A DNA stretch of 64,000 nucleotides. It comes from Valencia hispanica. Taxonomy: Eukaryota > Chordata > Actinopteri > Cyprinodontiformes > Valenciidae. The position numbers and the translations under genes were made by a program. Position 1 is the first letter of the stretch, and each line of letters begins with the position of its first letter. Where the stretch lies: the NCBI GenBank assembly GCA_963556495.2, contig OY747707.1, forward strand, positions 30,653,371 to 30,717,370, read 5' to 3'. Of the stretch, positions 32,883 to 45,180 are shown one piece after another. Under the pieces are notes generated by a model. The model worked only from the letters and a program-made list of their open reading frames with translations. It was not told the origin of the DNA and searched no databases.

Positions 32883-33935
32883 AGAGGCATGTTGCAAAGG
32901 TTACCATGTTTGTCATGTAACTATATTTTATTGGGATTTGGGAAAACGAACGCTGCATATCCCCTGTAAACACAATCTCCATGCTGGAATACTGTTGTGG
33001 CAGCATCATGCTATGGGGACATCCTTCACCAAGGACAGGAAGGCTGGTCAGAATTGGCTTGATAAACAGGACTAAATGCAGTCCTGGAGAAACCTGCTAG
33101 GCTGCGAAAGACTTGAGACTTGGACTGATGTTCATACTGCCAAGCTACATTTGAATGGTTTACATCGTAGTTTATCAAGTGATATTCATTTGATAGAATG
33201 GTCTGGTCAAAGGACACGCTAAATCCGAGTGAGAATTAGTGTCGAGATTTAAAAAAATATGTTTACTCCTGCTCTTAATCCAATCTGCCCAAGCTTGAGC
33301 CCAAAAGCATGGGCAAATGATTATTGACATGTGGTGGTGGAGTATGCTTTTCTTCTTGAGGAACAGTAAGATGGTCAGAGTTGATGGGAATATGGGTGGT
33401 GGTGTATACAGGGTAGTTCTGGTAGAAAACCCATTAGAGGCTTCAAAAGGCTTAAGAAAACCTTGAACATACACTGAGAAATGTTTAGATTAAAGCATGT
33501 ATTAAAACTTCTTTAAAATTCAAGATCTAAATCCAAATTGAGAATCTGTTGAAAGAGCTACAAGATTAATTTGACAGATTGGATGCTCCTCATCCAATCT
33601 GACTTGGAATTGGCCATTTTGCAAATAAAATGGTAAAAAATGTAGTCTTTAGGTGTGAAAACTGATACATACATACTCCAAAAGACTGATAACTTTAATT
33701 GTTGCGAAAGGTGGTCCTACAAAGCTGGATCAAAGAGGCTGAATACAAATACTTTTCACACTATTTATTTATTTTTTATTTTTTTTTTGTAAAAAAAAAA
33801 AAAGGTGAACACCATGTATATTTTTCGTTACCTTAAAAATTATGCACTACTTTGTGATGGTCTATCACAGAAATACACTGATGTTTGTGACTGTGAGGTC
33901 CAGTCGGTGTGAATACTTTTGCTAGGCATTGTACA
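32883..33935 (+). pseudogene. Tc1-like relics in sense orientation, two partial copies joined
   Basis: At 32994-33020, GTGGCAGCATCATGCTATGGGG encodes the Tc1 hallmark GSIMLWG, followed by AGGCTGGTCAGAATTG. At about 33331-33420 the same region appears again (GTGGTGGTGGAGTATGCTTT, then ATGGTCAGAGTTGATGGGAA). A single transposase has this motif once, so two copies are fused or nested. Downstream are the C-terminal region (ATCTAAATCCAAATTGAGAA near 33524) and GCGAAAGGTGGTCCTACAAAG (33705). The right terminal repeat ends GTGAATACTTTTGCTAGGCA near 33910. All frames are broken. It lies inside the inferred first intron. Confidence 0.85.
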
Positions 33936-34019
33936 CGGTTCTCATGTGTTCAGTTTATAGTTACCATTTTTCTGTAATTTATTGGATTTCACGGGCAAAT
34001 ACAGTTCAAAGCGTGCGCA

Positions 34020-34087
34020 TCCCGGTGACACACACACAAGCACACACAGACACACACACAGGCGTGAGCCCTGAGACACTCACGCAT

Positions 34088-34160
<73 letters not shown>
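34020..34160. repeat. CA dinucleotide microsatellite
   Basis: An interrupted CA stretch is followed by a pure run of about 35 CA units (34090-34160). It lies about 100 bp after the end of the Tc1-like relic. Frames reading CVCVCV or THTHTH are artefacts. Confidence 0.95.
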
Positions 34161-34161
<1 letters not shown>

Positions 34162-37100
34162 CCTCCTTTCTTGCCGTACATCCTGTGTGTGAGCTGTCCC
34201 AAACAAACACCAGATGGCTTTTCTGTTCCTGGATGGGGTGGCCTGTCAGCGCTGCTGGGGGGGTGGACAGAGATTGGGGATGGGAGTGGAAGCCGCCCCT
34301 CTGGAGGCCCCCACTCAGCCAAGAGGATTACCAGTCTGTGCCTCGCCTCAAGTCCCCCTTTTTAGCTTGTCAAGTCACTTTCCCTGGGGTGGGCTGGTGA
34401 AGGGGAACTGAGAGAAAGTTTCTCCTATTTAAATGCAAAAATCTATTGTTTCCAATAGAGATGCGTCTCTCTTTTACACTAAAAAGCTAGAAAATAAAGG
34501 AATAGGTCATAACTTTTGAGGTGAGGTTGTGTTAAAGGTTTATTTGCAGTTTACGTCTTACCTGTAGTGGATAACTCGGTGTTCTCATTTAGTGTAAATC
34601 CAGATTTGTTGGTCCCTAAGGCTGAAGCTAAAGACTTATCCGAGAGGGGCCAAAAACAAAGCAGACCCCTCTTGTCTTAAAACAACTCCAATCTCAAAAA
34701 CGTCAAAGGGGTTCACGTGAACGCTATTTTATGAACCTTTAAACTGTCATCTGTCAACTGTCATGAATGGTGTGCCACCATTGGTATTCCTGTAGGAAAG
34801 ATCTACTAAGAACAGAACATGTAAAAGGGTTGCAGGCAGGATTAGGTGCCTAATAATAAAATAGTGTATAAACCTTAAAAATGATCCTGGTTAAAGTGAA
34901 GTGGTACTATTTTGAGTTTCATGCTTTTCTACTAGACTGTTACTCTGACTGGAAACACTTTACACAATCTTAGTATGTGTTTTTGACAGGAAGGTCATTA
35001 GTGGTACACAACCTTTTGCCTTTAATGTATTGTGAAAAAATTAATTGGCTTCTTTGAAAAAAGTCTAAATAGATTAAGGATTGATAAAATAACATTTGTA
35101 CAAACAACTGACGTCTTTAAAACGGAAGTTACTTTAAAACAATAGAAGCCTTCCAAGAGGTCTTGGCCCCTCTTGGCCTAGCTGTTTATGTTAGCCTCCA
35201 GGACCAATTAATTTATACTAAATGACATAACCAAGATAAGATATCACATGCTTATAGGTTGTTATTAAAACCTAATTTAAAAAAAATCTGAACTATTCCT
35301 TTAATGATATAGTACATAATCATAAATCCTTGAATCAGTCTGGGGTGTTGGGGAGTCTGGAGAGTTTGATAAAGAGGGATTTGATTAATGTGACGTATGA
35401 TTTTTCATTACCACAATGTTCTCATCTCAAAATGTAGAAATCAGACAGACAACTAAGATGTGTCACATCAACATATATCCAATTCTGTTTAAATTCCTCC
35501 AAATTCATTTGTTCTCGCCAATAGTTTAGCAATAATTGTAGTAGTGTCAGTAATGACATATAGCAAATCAGTTACATGGAGGAAATAAAGTAGGAAAGGA
35601 TTCAAATGGGCTCTGGTTATTTCGCCAACCTTGCTGTTTTATACCTGCCCAGTTTTGACTGCTTCCTACCCAACTTGCATACGAAATGGAGCCTTCTGTT
35701 GTGGGATATTTTCTAATAGACAATGCTTCAATTTGTAGCCACCAGGTTGATGTTTGTATCTGCTTTGACAATCTACTTTGATGATCAATTATGTTAAGTA
35801 ATTTTCTATATCCTACCCACAGGTCGCTTTGGCTTCATCCGGGGTCATACTTGTCATATTTCATAAAAGTCAACTGGGCCAAAGACCCAAAACAAATGGA
35901 AACCGGGAATAGTCCAACGTTTTTTGAGAATAATATTCTTTTACTATTATTTGTACATGAAATTTGATAATTTCCATAATTCTCTTCCTAAGAGAACCCT
36001 TAAGGAGATTACTAATGCTACTTGCATCATTAGTTATTTCTGTAGTTGGGATTGTGACCTTCTTGTGGGTCATGAAACACCAAGCAGGGGGTATTTAGAT
36101 GATCTCCAAAAGTCAAATTGAATTCGCTAATGACTGATTTTAGTGTCTTTCCATACTAAAATAAACTGTATAGCTGGAATTAAATAATAAAAAGTAGTAT
36201 ACTGGTTTTGACTTATTGGCAAGCTTGGCATGTTTCAACCAGAGATGATCAGGATCACAGGATCTTGCTATAGTCTGGCCATAGCACTCCTGCTTCTCCT
36301 GCATTGAAAATCTAAACATCTCTTTGCAGTAAATTGCCATGTCATTTGTTTATCCGTGAAGCACTCTGCGTGCACACGCTTCTAAGAGATATGTACCCAA
36401 GTCTTTATGTGTGTGATCAGCTGCCTGTACTTCTGCCACCCGTCAGGCAAGCCAAATGTTTGCGCTTGAATTTTGTTTGTTCTAAATGAATAAAATAAAG
36501 GCACCTGACGGCAACGTTCGTCGAAAACAGTATCCATCATCGTTAGACCCAGAGGTGTCACCTGCAAACAAATTTTTTTAGAAGGTAAATCTTATTTTGG
36601 GGTTATTTATGCTGCTGAGCTTGCAACCAGGTGCGAGCAAGTAAGATCGCGTGCATGTGTGTCTGTTTATTTGTGGCAGAGGGGCGTGTGGTATAAGGCA
36701 CATAAAAAGAGTCGCCTGAAGGAACGAATGGTTATTAGCTTTACAAACAGGATGTCTTTCCTCTCCCCCCACAGAGAGTGAGAGAGATGTCACGCTTTCT
36801 GTGTGCTGTAATTGTGTGTCGTTTGTGTGAGAGTGGGGTTTGAAATGGGGAGCCAACCTGAAGTCCCAGTTTATTTAACTAAACTGAAAGTCTAAGATGG
36901 GTGTGGAAGGCTACTTTAACTGTTAAAGGCTTCAGTGGTTTCCATTTACTTGGCTGACAAGAGAGCAGCCAGCAGTTTTCTCGGTTCTGGTAGGCTGCCA
37001 TTGGTTCTGAATATCAGCTGGTCTGAGAACAGCTTCACCTTATACAGATTAAGGATTTTGCAGATTATGTCTGACAACATGCACTTTTTTTCTTACTGGC

Positions 37101-37496
37101 ATTCCCAGTGGAGTGCCACCCCAGCTATGTCAGCTTTTAGCACAAGGTTTACTTTGCACAATGTCGTTACTAGTTTGGATTGAGTTGGTTGTGGATATAT
37201 TTATAAAAAAGAATTAAACATTGTTCACACATGAGGTGTCACAGCTGGTGAAACCGGTAATATGCAAGAAAATCATAAACCCAGTATGAAATATGTATCA
37301 AAAAAATCTTGCAGACAGCATCATATTTACATCTCAATTTTCAGTCAGTCAGGGTGACAAATTGTTTATAAAACGTAGATGTAGGTATGGCGTCTGAAAT
37401 TGTTAAAGCCAGCACATGCTTTTGAAGTGGAGTACCTCACCTGAATTCAAAGAGAGTGTGAATAGTATGGAAGCTGCAGGTCTGTTTTATTTCGAT
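34161..37496. other. Inferred intron; no exon or repeat recognised
   Basis: 34190-34410 is GC-rich and open in all three + frames, but has no start context, domain or splice pair. A CCAAGAGG...CCTCTTGG palindrome lies near 35154-35180. Pyrimidine tracts with AG occur at 35821 and 36776, but no paired donor follows within a coding frame. Confidence 0.45.
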
Positions 37497-38640
37497 CTAC
37501 ACTCGCTGGCCACTTCAATAAGCACAGCTATTCGGTTACTTCATGATGCAAATAAGTAATCTCTTATTTGTGTCAATAAATAAGTAAATGCCGTGGCAAC
37601 AACCCAATGTAGCTATTATGAAGAAGACTTGCAGAAGTTCAAAGTAAGCATCATCAAGTGAAAAAAAAGAGGATTTAAGTCTCTTTGAGTGTGACATGGT
37701 TGTTGGTACCAGACGGCCTGGTCTGAATGGGTCTGAATGTTTCAGAAACTGCTGATTTACTGGGATTTTTACACAGTCATCTTCCTAGTTTACAGAGCAT
37801 GGTCAGAAACAAAATTCTCCAGTGATTGGCACTTGTGTGAATGAAAATGTGTTGTTGATGTCAGAGGTCAGACAAGGATGGGCAGACTGGTTCGAGATAT
37901 AGAAAAGCAGCAATAGCTCTTACAACTAATTACAACTAATGCATGTGGAATGCCATCTCTGAACAGAGCAACACTTAAGTCATAGGGGCTACAGTAGCAA
38001 TCCTGTGTCAATCCGGTTAACTAAGAACTTGAAAAAGAGGCTCCAATTAACAAAGGCTCACCAAAATTAGACAATAACAAACTAAAAAAGAATGTCGCCT
38101 GGTCTAGTGAGCAGAGGTGGAAAGTAACAAATTAAATTTACTTGCGTTACTGTAATTGAGTAAGTTTTTTTGTGTAATTGTACTTTCTTAAAGTTGTTTT
38201 AAAGTATGTAATTTTACTTTTAATTAAGCATGTTCTTTTAAAACTATTGTACTTTGCTACTTTTTCAATTATATCCGTTACCGAGTAAAACAAATATTGC
38301 ACCCCGAAAATACTGCAATGCATGATGGATAGAAGAACTGGTGTTAATAAAAATAAAGACGGAAGCACCTGACATCAGTATGGATCCAGCAAACCAAGCT
38401 GAAAGCATCTCAGACAGGCTTTTTTGAACATGACAATGAATTCACTGAATTACAACTTTCCACTGTCACCAGATCTCAATCCAACAGAGCATTATTGAGA
38501 TGGGGGGGCTGCATCATAGATGCGCAGCCCAGAAATCTGCTGCATATGCAAGATCCTATGGTGTCAGTATGGATAAAAAGAGCCAAAAGATGGCCCAACC
38601 TGGAACTAGGAAGGTATAGTTACTTAAGTGGCTGGTAGGA
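37497..38640 (+). pseudogene. Tc1-like transposase relic, fourth family, sense
   Basis: The left terminus reads ACACTCGCTGGCCACTTCAA. The body holds GACATGGTTGTTGGTACCAG (37692), TTTCAGAAACTGCTGATTTACTGGG (37740), GATGTCAGAGGTCAGA (37857), CTCACCAAAATTAGACAATA (38056) and TCGCCTGGTCTAGTGAG, equivalent to the WSDE motif at the first catalytic Asp. After an insertion, TCACCAGATCTCAATCCAAC (38467) encodes the SPDLNP motif with the second Asp. The right end is near CTTAAGTGGCTGGTAGG (38633). A relative is at 57965-58455. Broken frames; non-functional. Confidence 0.85.
38108..38385. mobile_element. hAT-like miniature element fragment inserted in the Tc1 relic
   Basis: GCAGAGGTGGAAAGTAACAA, ACTTGCGTTACTGTAATTGAGT and GTAATTTTACTTTTAATTAAGCA form a block I recognise as a frequent teleost non-autonomous hAT-type repeat. 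It splits the transposase between the WSDE region and the SPDLNP region. The right end is not precisely defined. Confidence 0.6.
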
Positions 38641-41144
38641 TTAAGTAAAAGCATAGTTATGTGTTATGTTTTTCTTCTCTCTGACAATCTTTGTTGGGGT
38701 TTTCAAGCTTCTGCTATCTGTAAAAAGTCATCTAAAAAATTCCTTCTAAGCTGTAGTAAAATAAGATTTTGATAATGTTTCAAATTTCAGTAGTTTATGG
38801 GTGCATCGGTTCATATTGACTTTGAAATAATGAAACACTACTACATTATTGTTTAGATTCACAAAATGAGCTCTCACCCAACACATTCTAAAGCAAAGCA
38901 CAATTTGGAGAAACTGCATGCATGATACTCATTCCTGTGGTGTATGTTTACGGCATATTTTTTCAGCTTATTATGAATATTAAACGTCAGTTACCAGACA
39001 GCAAGAAAGACATACTGTAAAACAATACTGCTGTTCACCCAGTTGAATTTTTAGCATAACAAGACCCACCCACAGGTTCTGGGATATTTCAACACGACTT
39101 TCTGCATACCAAGACAATTTATAAAGGTTTCTTTTTTTTCATCAAAACTGTTTGGTTCCTGTTATCTACATATAGAATTTTATTCAGTTGAGTAAAGGAC
39201 CTCAAAACAACCTTGGTTTTGGAAAAGATTTACACAGTCAAAACACACCTTGTGTTGGATCGTGTGCTAGCCAAGACAGTTGGGCAGATGAAGGCAAAAT
39301 GTTGGCACATTCAGCTGCGCTATGGCAGTGACTTGGGCTCTTTCTGGCATGGGAAATCTTACATTTGTTTGCATTGCCTTACAGCATCAAGGTTATTATT
39401 TGAGTGTATTTTTATTTGTTATTCTCCTCCTTCAAAAATATGTCAGATTCCAGAACTGATGGTTAATGTTTGATGGTCGAACTCCCATCAAGCTCCATAG
39501 TGTATATACAGTATAAGCAAGGCAAGAAACCAACACATGGTATAGAGAATCTTGAGTTTAAAAATATATATATATTTCTCCTTGAGTACAACACCTCAAG
39601 GTGTTTATTGTAGACATTGTTACTAAACTGGATAAAAATCAGAATTTTTTAACATGGATTCAACATTCCCAAACAAAAAAAAATATGACATGAACAGATG
39701 ATACACAAGACATTATCTTTAGGTTTTAGTAGTAAAGATGGCTAATGTAGTAAAAACTAAGAAAAATGTGCATATTTTCCTCTTAAAGTGTCTTTTATAT
39801 TAGACAAACACTGCCTGTATGATAGAAAAACAAAGCTTTACTATGGAGACTGCAGAGCTGCATTCGTGGAATACTGGGGTAATGGTTGCCAGATTTTAAT
39901 TAGTTTTAATTTTTAAAATGGAAATCAGTGTGAGCTTACACTTATTCTTACCACATTTAGGCACAGTTAGCTACATTTACCCAAAGAAACCCTAACATGT
40001 CCTTGTCAGCAAATGTTTCTTGCTGACATTCCATACTACACAAGAACTAAAATGCAGAACTTTTAGGCAGTCTTCATAGGACTCACCACCTCATGTTTTT
40101 TGGAGACCTTGCAAGAAGAAATTTCTGCAAGAACTCCCAAACCAGGGCGACAGGAAACAAAAGAACGTCTCCAGCCCTGAGAGAACGAGAACAATTTCTC
40201 TGTTCTTGATGAGTATTTATTCGCCTTAATATTAGGTCAGAGACCTAATGTTGTATAACATAGTTTAGCATATCTATTCTACTTTTTTCTTTTAAAAAAA
40301 AATTTGAGCAGTACTTTTTAAAACCAAATTTGCCTCGTGACTTATAAAAATGTGATATTGAAGTTAGCTGCACTGTGAGAAAAATACATTGGATTCAAAC
40401 AAACTCTCAAAGAAAAAAAGTCCAGCAATAGAATACATTATTTTATTCAAAAACAGTACGCATCTAATAACATTGGATTGATCATGAAATGTTTGGAGCT
40501 TCTTTCCCAATGACTTCTTTGTCAGAATGTTTTGTGCTGAGTTCGATAACTGGTTTCAAGCTTGAGAAGATGCTAAAACAGGAGTTATCGTGCCTTATTA
40601 CAGGGCTATTGATTTGCTGTAAAAGCAAAAAGTTATGAGTAGTTCTAATGGCAGGAAACTTTGAGCAAATCAGCAAGGTGTAATGCCAGTGCTACATAAT
40701 TGGTGCAATCAAAAACCGTGGCAGTAGTTAAAAGCTCATTTTCCATTTAGGCCTAACTAGCTACTGTCTGTTGCTTTGTGTTTGTAGTTGTGTACTCTTC
40801 CTAAACATTTTACTGTGTAGCAAGTTATGACACTTAAAGCCACTCAAGCATACATTCAATTTTTTTATGTCGTTCTCTATCAAATGCCACAAATGTTTGA
40901 GAGGGCTTTTTGTTCTAACAATAACATTTCTTCTTGTCAGGAAAACTCATTAAATTTATACATTTCCTAATGTGAAGCAGGTTTATAATTAAAACTGAAA
41001 AGGAATAAAAACCAGTCACATTCAGTTTAATTATCTGCTGCACAGAAGTGGTACTGTGAGCATTAGATTTAGGCAGAGAAAATATGGAAAATATGTGTGC
41101 TATGTTAAAAGAGGTGGCACAAAAACAGAATGTAATATGCATAG
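38641..41144. other. Inferred intron; nothing recognised
   Basis: AT-rich sequence, including a TATATATATATTT tract near 39568. No coding frame with splice support. Confidence 0.45.
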
Positions 41145-41435
41145 TGCTTTGCAAAAGTATTCATTTCCCTTGAACATTTTCACATTTGATCACATTACAA
41201 CCAGAATGTAATTTATTTCAGTTATGTCATAGACCAACTCAGAGTAGTGTATGTTTTTTAACAATAACAAACCGAAATGTTTGACATGTATTAGTCAATA
41301 CTTTTTAGAACCACTTTTTTCTGCAATTACAGCTCCAACCTTTTGACGGAAAGTCTCTGTCAGCTTCGCAGTTCTAGAGAGTGAACCTTTTGTTTAATCT
41401 CTTTTTTCACAATAGCCTAGCTAAGTTGTTGCTTA

Positions 41436-42073
41436 TGCCCCTTTTCCACTAGGGTTGGCTCATCCGGGGCCAGGTCGGCTGAGCCCGGCCCAGAACGGCT
41501 TGGTTGTGTTTCCATTGCCATCTCAGGATCACGGCAATGGGCGAGGACATGGGCGGGCTCAGCAGAGCAAAAGTTCCAGAAAAATCAGTCATTACTCATT
41601 GTTATTCGACATCACTGATGCCAATGCTGGAGCCAGTATCTAGTCCACACTCTCTCCCGTTGCTCATCGGCCTTTCACCATAAATGCCGTCCAATTCTGC
41701 AAAGCACATCCAGTGCTTGCAGTGTGCCCCACTCAGGCCGTTGTGGTCTTTCACGGCCTAATATTTGCACTTTTATTTTTTTAGTTTCCCCCAGCAATGT
41801 TTTGAACTCCCTGAAAGCCATGTGTTGCCATTCTCTGGACATCACTTCACACACTGTCAGGCCAATGAGTGGCTTTCACTACGTAAGTAGGAGTAAGAGT
41901 GACATCATTTTACCAAACTAATCAGTCCATAGGTGGGGGTGTTGGGTCACCTTGATTGACACCGCTTTGGACTGAGCCAGAGCTAGTATGAAAAAAGGGA
42001 TCGACTTGGCGAAGACAAAGGTTGTGGAAAACTGCTAAATACGGGCCAAGCAAACCCTAGTGGAAATGGGGCA
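41436..42073. mobile_element. Miniature transposon nested in the Tc1 relic
   Basis: TGCCCCTTTTCCACTAGGG at the left and its reverse complement (18 of 19) at the right delimit 638 bp. Flanks belong to one Tc1-like copy. The target duplication is unclear (TTA left, TTG right), which could be an eroded 3-bp Harbinger-type site. The interior is GC-rich at the left (GGGGCCAGGTCGGCTGAGCC). No transposase. Confidence 0.85.
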
Positions 42074-42217
42074 TTGGATTACAGTAAGGTCAGCACTTTG
42101 ACTAGGGTATTTTAACACATCTATATGCTTAGATTAAAAGCTATTTGTTTTAGGTACTGGTTATATGGGGTGCAGACCCTGCGGAAGGGGAATGTAGCTG
42201 GGTGTACGGTGGCTTAT

Positions 42218-42237
42218 ACTGGGGGGGGGGGGGGGGG
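42218..42237. repeat. G homopolymer of about 18
   Basis: A poly-G run. Its length may be an assembly estimate. It lies in the second insertion of the split Tc1 copy. Confidence 0.9.
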
Positions 42238-42536
42238 TTGTTATTTAACCCCTTTGCGTTTTTATGTCCCGTTGGCAGTATGTTACATACTTCTGGGTCA
42301 AATCTGACTGTTTAGAAACACCCTTTCTATGTAGGCCAACATATACATGTTGTACATAATTTTAAAGGTAGAGATTCTGTCAGGGCATGCTGGCCATAGG
42401 GAGGTTCGGGAGTTTTTTCCAAACGGCTGGTCTGTTCTACACCGGTAGCCAGGGCTTTAGTTTTTGTACTCCAAAAGCAGCCGCTGTTGAGCCACTGTCA
42501 TGATCCTGCTGTCTGTCTGCTTGTGTACGTGAGTGA

Positions 42537-43217
42537 CGCCTAGTTTATGCTTCTCCTTCAGCACGTTTGCACCCACATGCACACGTATTGACGCAGATAT
42601 TGTTCTTTATTTTTCTCCGTTGGTGTGTCAGTGTTGCAAAGCAATTCACTGCCAGGACAGCAGGGGATGGAGAAAGCAGACCTTTTCTGGCGGGTCTGCC
42701 TACCATCACAGTGACGTCTCTGGTCAACAACAGTTTACTTACTTCAGATTGTAAACGCACATCCACTCAAGGAGCAATGGCTGACAGAGAGCAAGTTTTG
42801 ATTGAGCTGTTAAGCTTTTTATCACATGTGCAGCTCTTTAAATACTTTAAAAGCACATGTTAACAAACAAACAAACAAACACAGAGGTCTGTTTTGTTCT
42901 CTACACCTCCTGGTGTTCAAAACTGCCAAAATACCATATTACATAAACTCGCCTTGCAATATAAAGCATCTAGTGCCCAAACGTTACATTGACTACTGAT
43001 TACATCAACTATAGAGCACCAATCAGGTGGAACAATCTTGGGCTGATGTTGGGCTGACCAATAACAGATGTGCGCTCTCTGTTGCATTCGACAGATAGTT
43101 AAAAAATTGGGCTCTACTCTGTCCGTCCTTGTGTAGCTATCGGAGAGCCCTTGCATCAACAGATATTGGCGCTGCCTGTCTCTGCACCCGCACAGGCAAA
43201 GAAGCATAAACTAGGCT
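42537..43217. mobile_element. Miniature transposon with 17-bp perfect terminal repeats
   Basis: GCCTAGTTTATGCTTCT (42538-42554) is perfectly mirrored at 43200-43216. TGA occurs just outside both ends (42534-42536 and 43218-43220), fitting a 3-bp target duplication as in Harbinger-like elements. Interior contains CGCACATC and a short AAAC tandem (42865-42880). No transposase. It lies within the larger insertion between pieces of the Tc1 copy. Confidence 0.8.
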
Positions 43218-43696
43218 TGAGGCATCTTCCTTTATAGATGATATTTATAAGTGCTACTGGTACCTCTCGCTGCTGCACTTGATTCTGCAAGGTTTGGAAA
43301 AATTCCAGCATGTTTTCTTGTCAACTATTTTGATAATCTTTGCTAGCTGCTACCAGACATCTGTAGCCTCACAGGACTTCCATATATAGGTCACCCCGTC
43401 GTCTGAAAGTTTGAGATATTCATAAAAATAATAATTTTTTCATTCACGACCCACCTGAATTAAAGAAATTTCCAAGCTGCCGGGCTGAATTTCAACACCA
43501 GCCCATCCCTGCCTGTGATTCCAATGATGTATGCCAATCAAGGATACAATCATAACTGTAGACACTGTACACACTTGTGTAAAACCACTCAGAAAGCAAA
43601 TTATCTGCATCTCACCATTTGAAGGCACATATCAATAACAAGTCTTAGCCATCTCAAACAATAACAGTCCTTTTATGTCCACAACGGTCCAGTTAA

Positions 43697-43727
43697 GGCC
43701 CAGCGCGCCCTCTGGCGTTGGGCCTGC
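43697..43727. repeat. Short GC-rich hairpin
   Basis: AGGCCCAGCGC, a 9-nt loop, then GCGTTGGGCCT pair with one mismatch-type G-T. This is near the point where the Tc1 pieces resume. No poly-U tract or gene context; function unknown. Confidence 0.5.
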
Positions 43728-44000
43728 TGGGGTGTCCTGCATCCAGTTTCCAGGCTGTTACAGCTTCCATCAGTTTGCCTTCTAGAGTTTTCTTGTATTT
43801 AGGTTCATCCATCTTTCCATCAACTCAGTCAAGGACTTGCTTTTCTGTCTCTGTTTAAAGTGTATCATCCTCACAGCATGTGTGCCATGTCTCACCATGG
43901 GAATGGTGTGTTCTTGGTGATGTGCAACATGCCTTTTCTGCCATACATGGCATGTTGGTTAAAATGTTCAAATCTGATCTCATTTGATCAGAGCACCTTC

Positions 44001-44608
44001 TTTAGGGTTACATTCACACCAGCCCTGTTTAGTCTGGTTTAATTGAACTCTAATTGGTTTCCCCTGGTTCGTATGGGGAGGTGTGAATGCGCAATTAAAC
44101 TCTGATGCGGACCAAAAAAGCTAACTGTGGTCCGCCTAAAACTTATTTCTCAGCTTGGCTGAAGTGAACTCTAGTGCGGTTTGATTTCTTATGTGGATGC
44201 AAAGGATGCCGGGAATGCTCCAAAAACAGGAAGCGGACTATTGCGTAGGGCATTCCAAGTAAATACAGCCAAATCAACCGTGCAACAACAACTCGTTTTT
44301 TGCTCATGCTGAGCACATTGCTGTAACTTATTTGTCTGGCACATTTGCCAAAGACAGAGCAATCCCAAAACCACCAACATTTGTTTGTTTATATTTATTG
44401 GAACAGTAGTGTCCCTGTGTTGAGTGCTTCTTGTTGCAGCGCCACCAAAGGTGGGGAGGTAAATATGTTGCTCAAAAGGTTTGGTTCGTTTGACAAATGG
44501 CAGTGTGAAAGTGAGCCGCACCAGCTAAAAAACCCTGACAATGTTGCAATTTAGGTTCCCAATCAAAACGGGTCTACCAGACTATCAGATGTGAATATGG
44601 CCTAAATG
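44001..44608. mobile_element. hAT-like miniature transposon nested in the Tc1 relic
   Basis: TTTAGGGTTACATTCACACC at the left and AGATGTGAATATGGCCTAAA at the right form terminal repeats (about 15 of 20). The flanks (GAGCACCTTC at the left, TTTGATGTGTCCC at the right) join to a continuous Tc1-like sequence. A 110-codon minus-strand frame at 44521-44189 lacks a recognisable domain and is probably fortuitous. Confidence 0.75.
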
Positions 44609-45180
44609 TTTGATGTGTCCCTCTAACTGGCTTGTGAAAATTAAAAACAGGGCTGTTTTCACCAATGGCTTTGTTTCAACAACAGCTTTCTTCTCTAATT
44701 AATAACTTCCTTCTTTAGCCTGTCAGTTTAGTTGGATGGCCAGGTTTTGGTTTTTGCCATACCATTTCCACTTTCAAAGGATTAATTAATCAGTGCTCTA
44801 AGATATTTAAAGCTTGATGTTTTATTTTATAAGCTAACACTGCACTTTATCCCTGACCTGTTTGCTTTGTTCCTTGGTCTTCATGATGCTGATTATGTTC
44901 TCTATGAAACTGCTTGGGACTATACAGAACAGCTGTGTTTATTCTGAGATTACAGTACAAGTAGGTAAACTCTTTGTACTAATAAGGTGACTCATAAGGC
45001 TTATTTGTCACAATTATATTTCCATATTAAAGGAAGCTGAACACAAATATTTTTATTCATAATTTTTTTTGAAAGTAATGCATAATTTTCCTTCTTCTTC
45101 ACAATTATGGTCAATTACATAAAATCCCGAAAAACACATTTGAGTTTGTGGTTGTGACATGGCAAAATCTAAAATAAGTT

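Larger units (their letters stand above)
41145..45180 (-). pseudogene. One Tc1-like element split by three insertions
   Basis: Antisense Tc1 pieces occur in consistent order: left terminal repeat and C-terminal region (41145-41435), next piece (42074-42170, CTTTGACTAGGGTATTTTAACACA), DDE part (43767-44000, GGTGATGTGCAACATGCCTT), and N-terminal part with terminal repeat (44609-45180). The last holds the transposase ATG at 44884-44882 (reading MKTKEQSKQVRDKV) and CCTGTCAGTTTAGTTGGATGGCC (PPKLTG). The pieces sum to about 1.2 kb, close to one full element, and adjoin one another in consensus order. This indicates a single copy interrupted at 41436, about 42171 and 44001. Confidence 0.75.

Noticed and set aside
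33929..34322. Several long frames on both strands rich in TH, CV or VC repeats
   Set aside because: They are translations of the CA microsatellite and its flanks.
34171..34411. GC-rich block open in three + frames
   Set aside because: No ATG context, domain, codon bias or splice pair. Three frames open at once points to composition, not coding.
36740..36840. Strong acceptor-like tract (CTTTCCTCTCCCCCCACAG) followed by a short open stretch
   Set aside because: Read in the frame required by the first coding exon, it reaches a stop after about 17 codons with no donor before it.
44189..44521. 110-codon minus-strand frame in a miniature transposon
   Set aside because: No transposase or other domain. 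The element is defined by its ends and has no sign of selection on this frame.
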